Assembly: GCA_021604665.1 (NCBI GenBank)
Contig: BQJK01000001.1
Coordinates: forward strand, 1,082,419-1,146,418
Direction of reading: 5' to 3'
Length of the DNA stretch: 64,000 nucleotides
DNA from: Rhodomicrobium sp.
GTDB taxonomy: Bacteria; Pseudomonadota; Alphaproteobacteria; Rhizobiales; HXMU1428-3
Part shown: in pieces, positions 62,706 through 64,000 of the stretch
Numbering within the stretch: position 1 is the first letter of the stretch
Layout of the letters: the number at the start of each line of letters is the position of its first letter
Notes under the pieces: model-generated
What the model was told of the DNA's origin: nothing
Seen by the model: the letters and a program-made list of their open reading frames with translations, nothing else
The model's database searches: none
Translations under genes and position numbers: made by a program

Positions 62706-62723
62706 GGTAAAACTATCCCTTTA

Positions 62724-63428
62724 TTATTCATTATTCCAGACCTTTACAGAAATCAGCAGCGCCTGAGCCGCCCGCTGTTCAGCCGCCCGTTTCGAGGTGC
62801 CTTCCCCCTGGCCCGTACCAACAGTTTTGACAGAAACCTCAGTTACAAATAACGGCTCATGGTCCGGTCCCTTGCGGTCCAGCGTTTCATATACAGGCAA
62901 TTCATAACCATTCCCCTGCGCCCATTCCTGCAAGGCGGTTTTCGCATCAAGCTGCACAACGCCATCAAGCAACAGTTTAGAAGACCAGAGCTTGAAAATC
63001 ACCCGATCAGCCTGATCATAACCACCATCAAGAAAAATTGCACCAAGCAGCGCTTCCATAGCATTAGCAAGAATGGTCGATTTCCGCCGCCCGCCAGAGC
63101 GCTCTTCCCCAGCACTAAGAATAAGAAACGGCCCCAACCCAAGGTCACCAGCCACCTCAGCACACATCTTGCGCCTGACAAGCCGGTTATAACGCCGCGC
63201 CAGGTCCCCCTCGCGCGCATCCGGAAAATGCTTCATCAATAAGGCAGAGATAGAAAGACCGAGAACCCGGTCCCCTAAAAATTCAAGGCGCTCATTATCA
63301 TCCCGCCCCTTCCGTTGCGCCGCTTGAATGCTCGCATGGGTCAGCGCTGAAGAGAGCAGATGGCGATCCTCGAAATTATAATCCAGCAGTTTTTCTAATT
63401 TTTTAGGATCAGCAGAACGCGGCGACAT
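62724..63428 (-). CDS. rnc: Ribonuclease III
   Basis: Cleaves double-stranded RNA, maturing rRNA. The 234-residue protein has the nuclease signature NERLEFLGDRVLGL (about 43-55), the second acidic site in AMEALLGAIFLDGG and a C-terminal double-stranded-RNA-binding domain (about 160-230). The start overlaps the lepB stop codon by one base (TGATG), so the two genes are coupled. Confidence 0.97.
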   Translation of the reverse strand: MSPRSADPKKLEKLLDYNFEDRHLLSSALTHASIQAAQRKGRDDNERLEFLGDRVLGLSISALLMKHFPDAREGDLARRYNRLVRRKMCAEVAGDLGLGPFLILSAGEERSGGRRKSTILANAMEALLGAIFLDGGYDQADRVIFKLWSSKLLLDGVVQLDAKTALQEWAQGNGYELPVYETLDRKGPDHEPLFVTEVSVKTVGTGQGEGTSKRAAEQRAAQALLISVKVWNNE

Positions 63429-64000
63429 CAGTTTACAGTTTTGAAAATTCGGGACCAGCGGATGTTGAATAACCCACTAGAAGGATCACTGGCTTCTCCC
63501 TTGGAAAAGAAGATCATCTGCGCTTCCCCAACCAGATTTTCAAATGGCACAAAGCTTACATCCGGGTCGCGTGAATCTGAAGAATTATCCCGGTTATCAC
63601 CCATCATGAAATAATGCCCCTCAGGCACCACATAGACATCTGTGTTGTCAGTGTAATCCCGGCCATTATGCGGCACCGCATCCAGCACCAGATATTTCAC
63701 ACCATTTGGCAGCGTTTCTTCAAAGCGGCGCACAGGCGCATCATTTACATCTTCAATAAAAGTACCAGCTGGCTTTTTAGAAATTGGCGTCCCATTAATA
63801 TGCAATATACCACCAATCATCTGGATCTTGTCACCAGGCAGCCCAATCACTCGCTTGATGTAATCCTGCGAAGTATCCCGCGGCAGTTTAAACACCACCA
63901 CATCACCCCGTTCAGGCTGGCTGCCAAAAATACGGCCCTCAAACAGATCAAAACCAAAAGTGTGCTTGCTATAGCCATAGCTATATTTACTGACAAAGAG
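63428..64000 (-). CDS. lepB: Signal peptidase I, partial (N-terminal part outside window)
   Basis: Inner-membrane enzyme that removes signal peptides. The visible 190 residues are open to the window edge in the frame LFVSKYSYGYSKHTFGFDLF. They contain GDVVVFKLPRD, the catalytic Lys in YIKRVIGLPGDK and the last conserved box HYFMMGDNRDNSSDSR. The Ser nucleophile would be before the window edge. Apparent starts inside the fragment, such as the GTG at 63901, are internal codons. Confidence 0.96.
   Translation of the reverse strand, partial: LFVSKYSYGYSKHTFGFDLFEGRIFGSQPERGDVVVFKLPRDTSQDYIKRVIGLPGDKIQMIGGILHINGTPISKKPAGTFIEDVNDAPVRRFEETLPNGVKYLVLDAVPHNGRDYTDNTDVYVVPEGHYFMMGDNRDNSSDSRDPDVSFVPFENLVGEAQMIFFSKGEASDPSSGLFNIRWSRIFKTVN

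Noticed and set aside
1..64000. tRNA, rRNA, tmRNA, RNase P RNA or 6S RNA in the spacers
   Set aside because: I read the gaps for T-loop consensus and conserved RNA cores by eye and found none; a covariance-model scan would be decisive.
1..64000. Insertion sequences or phage genes
   Set aside because: No transposase, integrase or phage motif in any frame; only small local repeats were seen.

Overview
The window looks like a chromosomal segment of an alphaproteobacterium, probably of the Hyphomicrobiales (Rhizobiales) or a close neighbour. The evidence is gene order: fsa-priA-atpHA, hemW-rdgB-rph | hrcA-grpE, gshB-yraN-rsmI | lpoA, mutM | ubiE-ubiB-coaBC-dut, slt-dapA-smpB-UDG-NYN-rpoZ-rel and lepB-rnc-era-recO. 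Base composition looks balanced (about half G+C by eye) and even throughout. I see no insertion sequence, prophage, CRISPR array, rRNA or tRNA.

Layout. 1-1367: start of the ATP synthase operon (atpH, atpA cut by the window edge). 1867-9147: an MFS transporter, priA, a transaldolase-like gene, three small membrane or secreted proteins and gshB. 9288-17678: yraN-rsmI, a PBP-activator lipoprotein, hemW, rdgB, rph, hrcA, grpE. 18067-21323: glycerol catabolism (glpD-glpK). 21480-30794: the most unusual block. An ECF sigma factor, an anti-sigma-like membrane protein and a secreted subtilase form one operon; diverging from it are two large secreted proteins, one propeller-like and one of 1387 residues with Ig-like/DUF11-type repeats, ten four-cysteine repeats and a lysine-rich tail. 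30868-39127: mutM, ubiquinone genes, coaBC, dut, cysK, a ThiF/MoeB-like enzyme and a solute-binding protein. 39188-50428: sterol-desaturase family protein, (p)ppGpp synthetase/hydrolase, omega subunit, folK, an NYN nuclease, a family-5-like uracil-DNA glycosylase, smpB, dapA, a lytic transglycosylase and an alpha/beta-hydrolase-fold protein. 50569-55622: a membrane-anchored protein with four helix-hairpin-helix-like modules, a 30-residue membrane microprotein and an OmpA-family protein with repeated BON-like modules. 56287-59634: hydrogenase maturation genes hypC, a SIS-domain gene, hypD, hypE. 59946-64000: a secreted pentapeptide-repeat protein, then recO, era, rnc and lepB (cut by the window edge).

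How the genes work together. Most of the window is housekeeping: energy, replication restart, translation quality control, heat shock, stringent response, cell wall. The best candidate for an undescribed system is 21480-30794. Upstream of both the sigma operon and the first secreted gene I find the same ECF-type promoter, TGAACC, 16 bases, then CGAC. This suggests that the sigma factor controls itself and the two exported proteins, with the membrane protein as anti-sigma factor and the subtilase as a possible maturation or signalling protease. The two exported proteins share a cysteine-bearing domain, which supports a joint role at the cell surface. A recurring small-scale feature is a set of 15-21 base, two- or three-copy tandem duplications in spacers and, in frame, inside rsmI and hemW.
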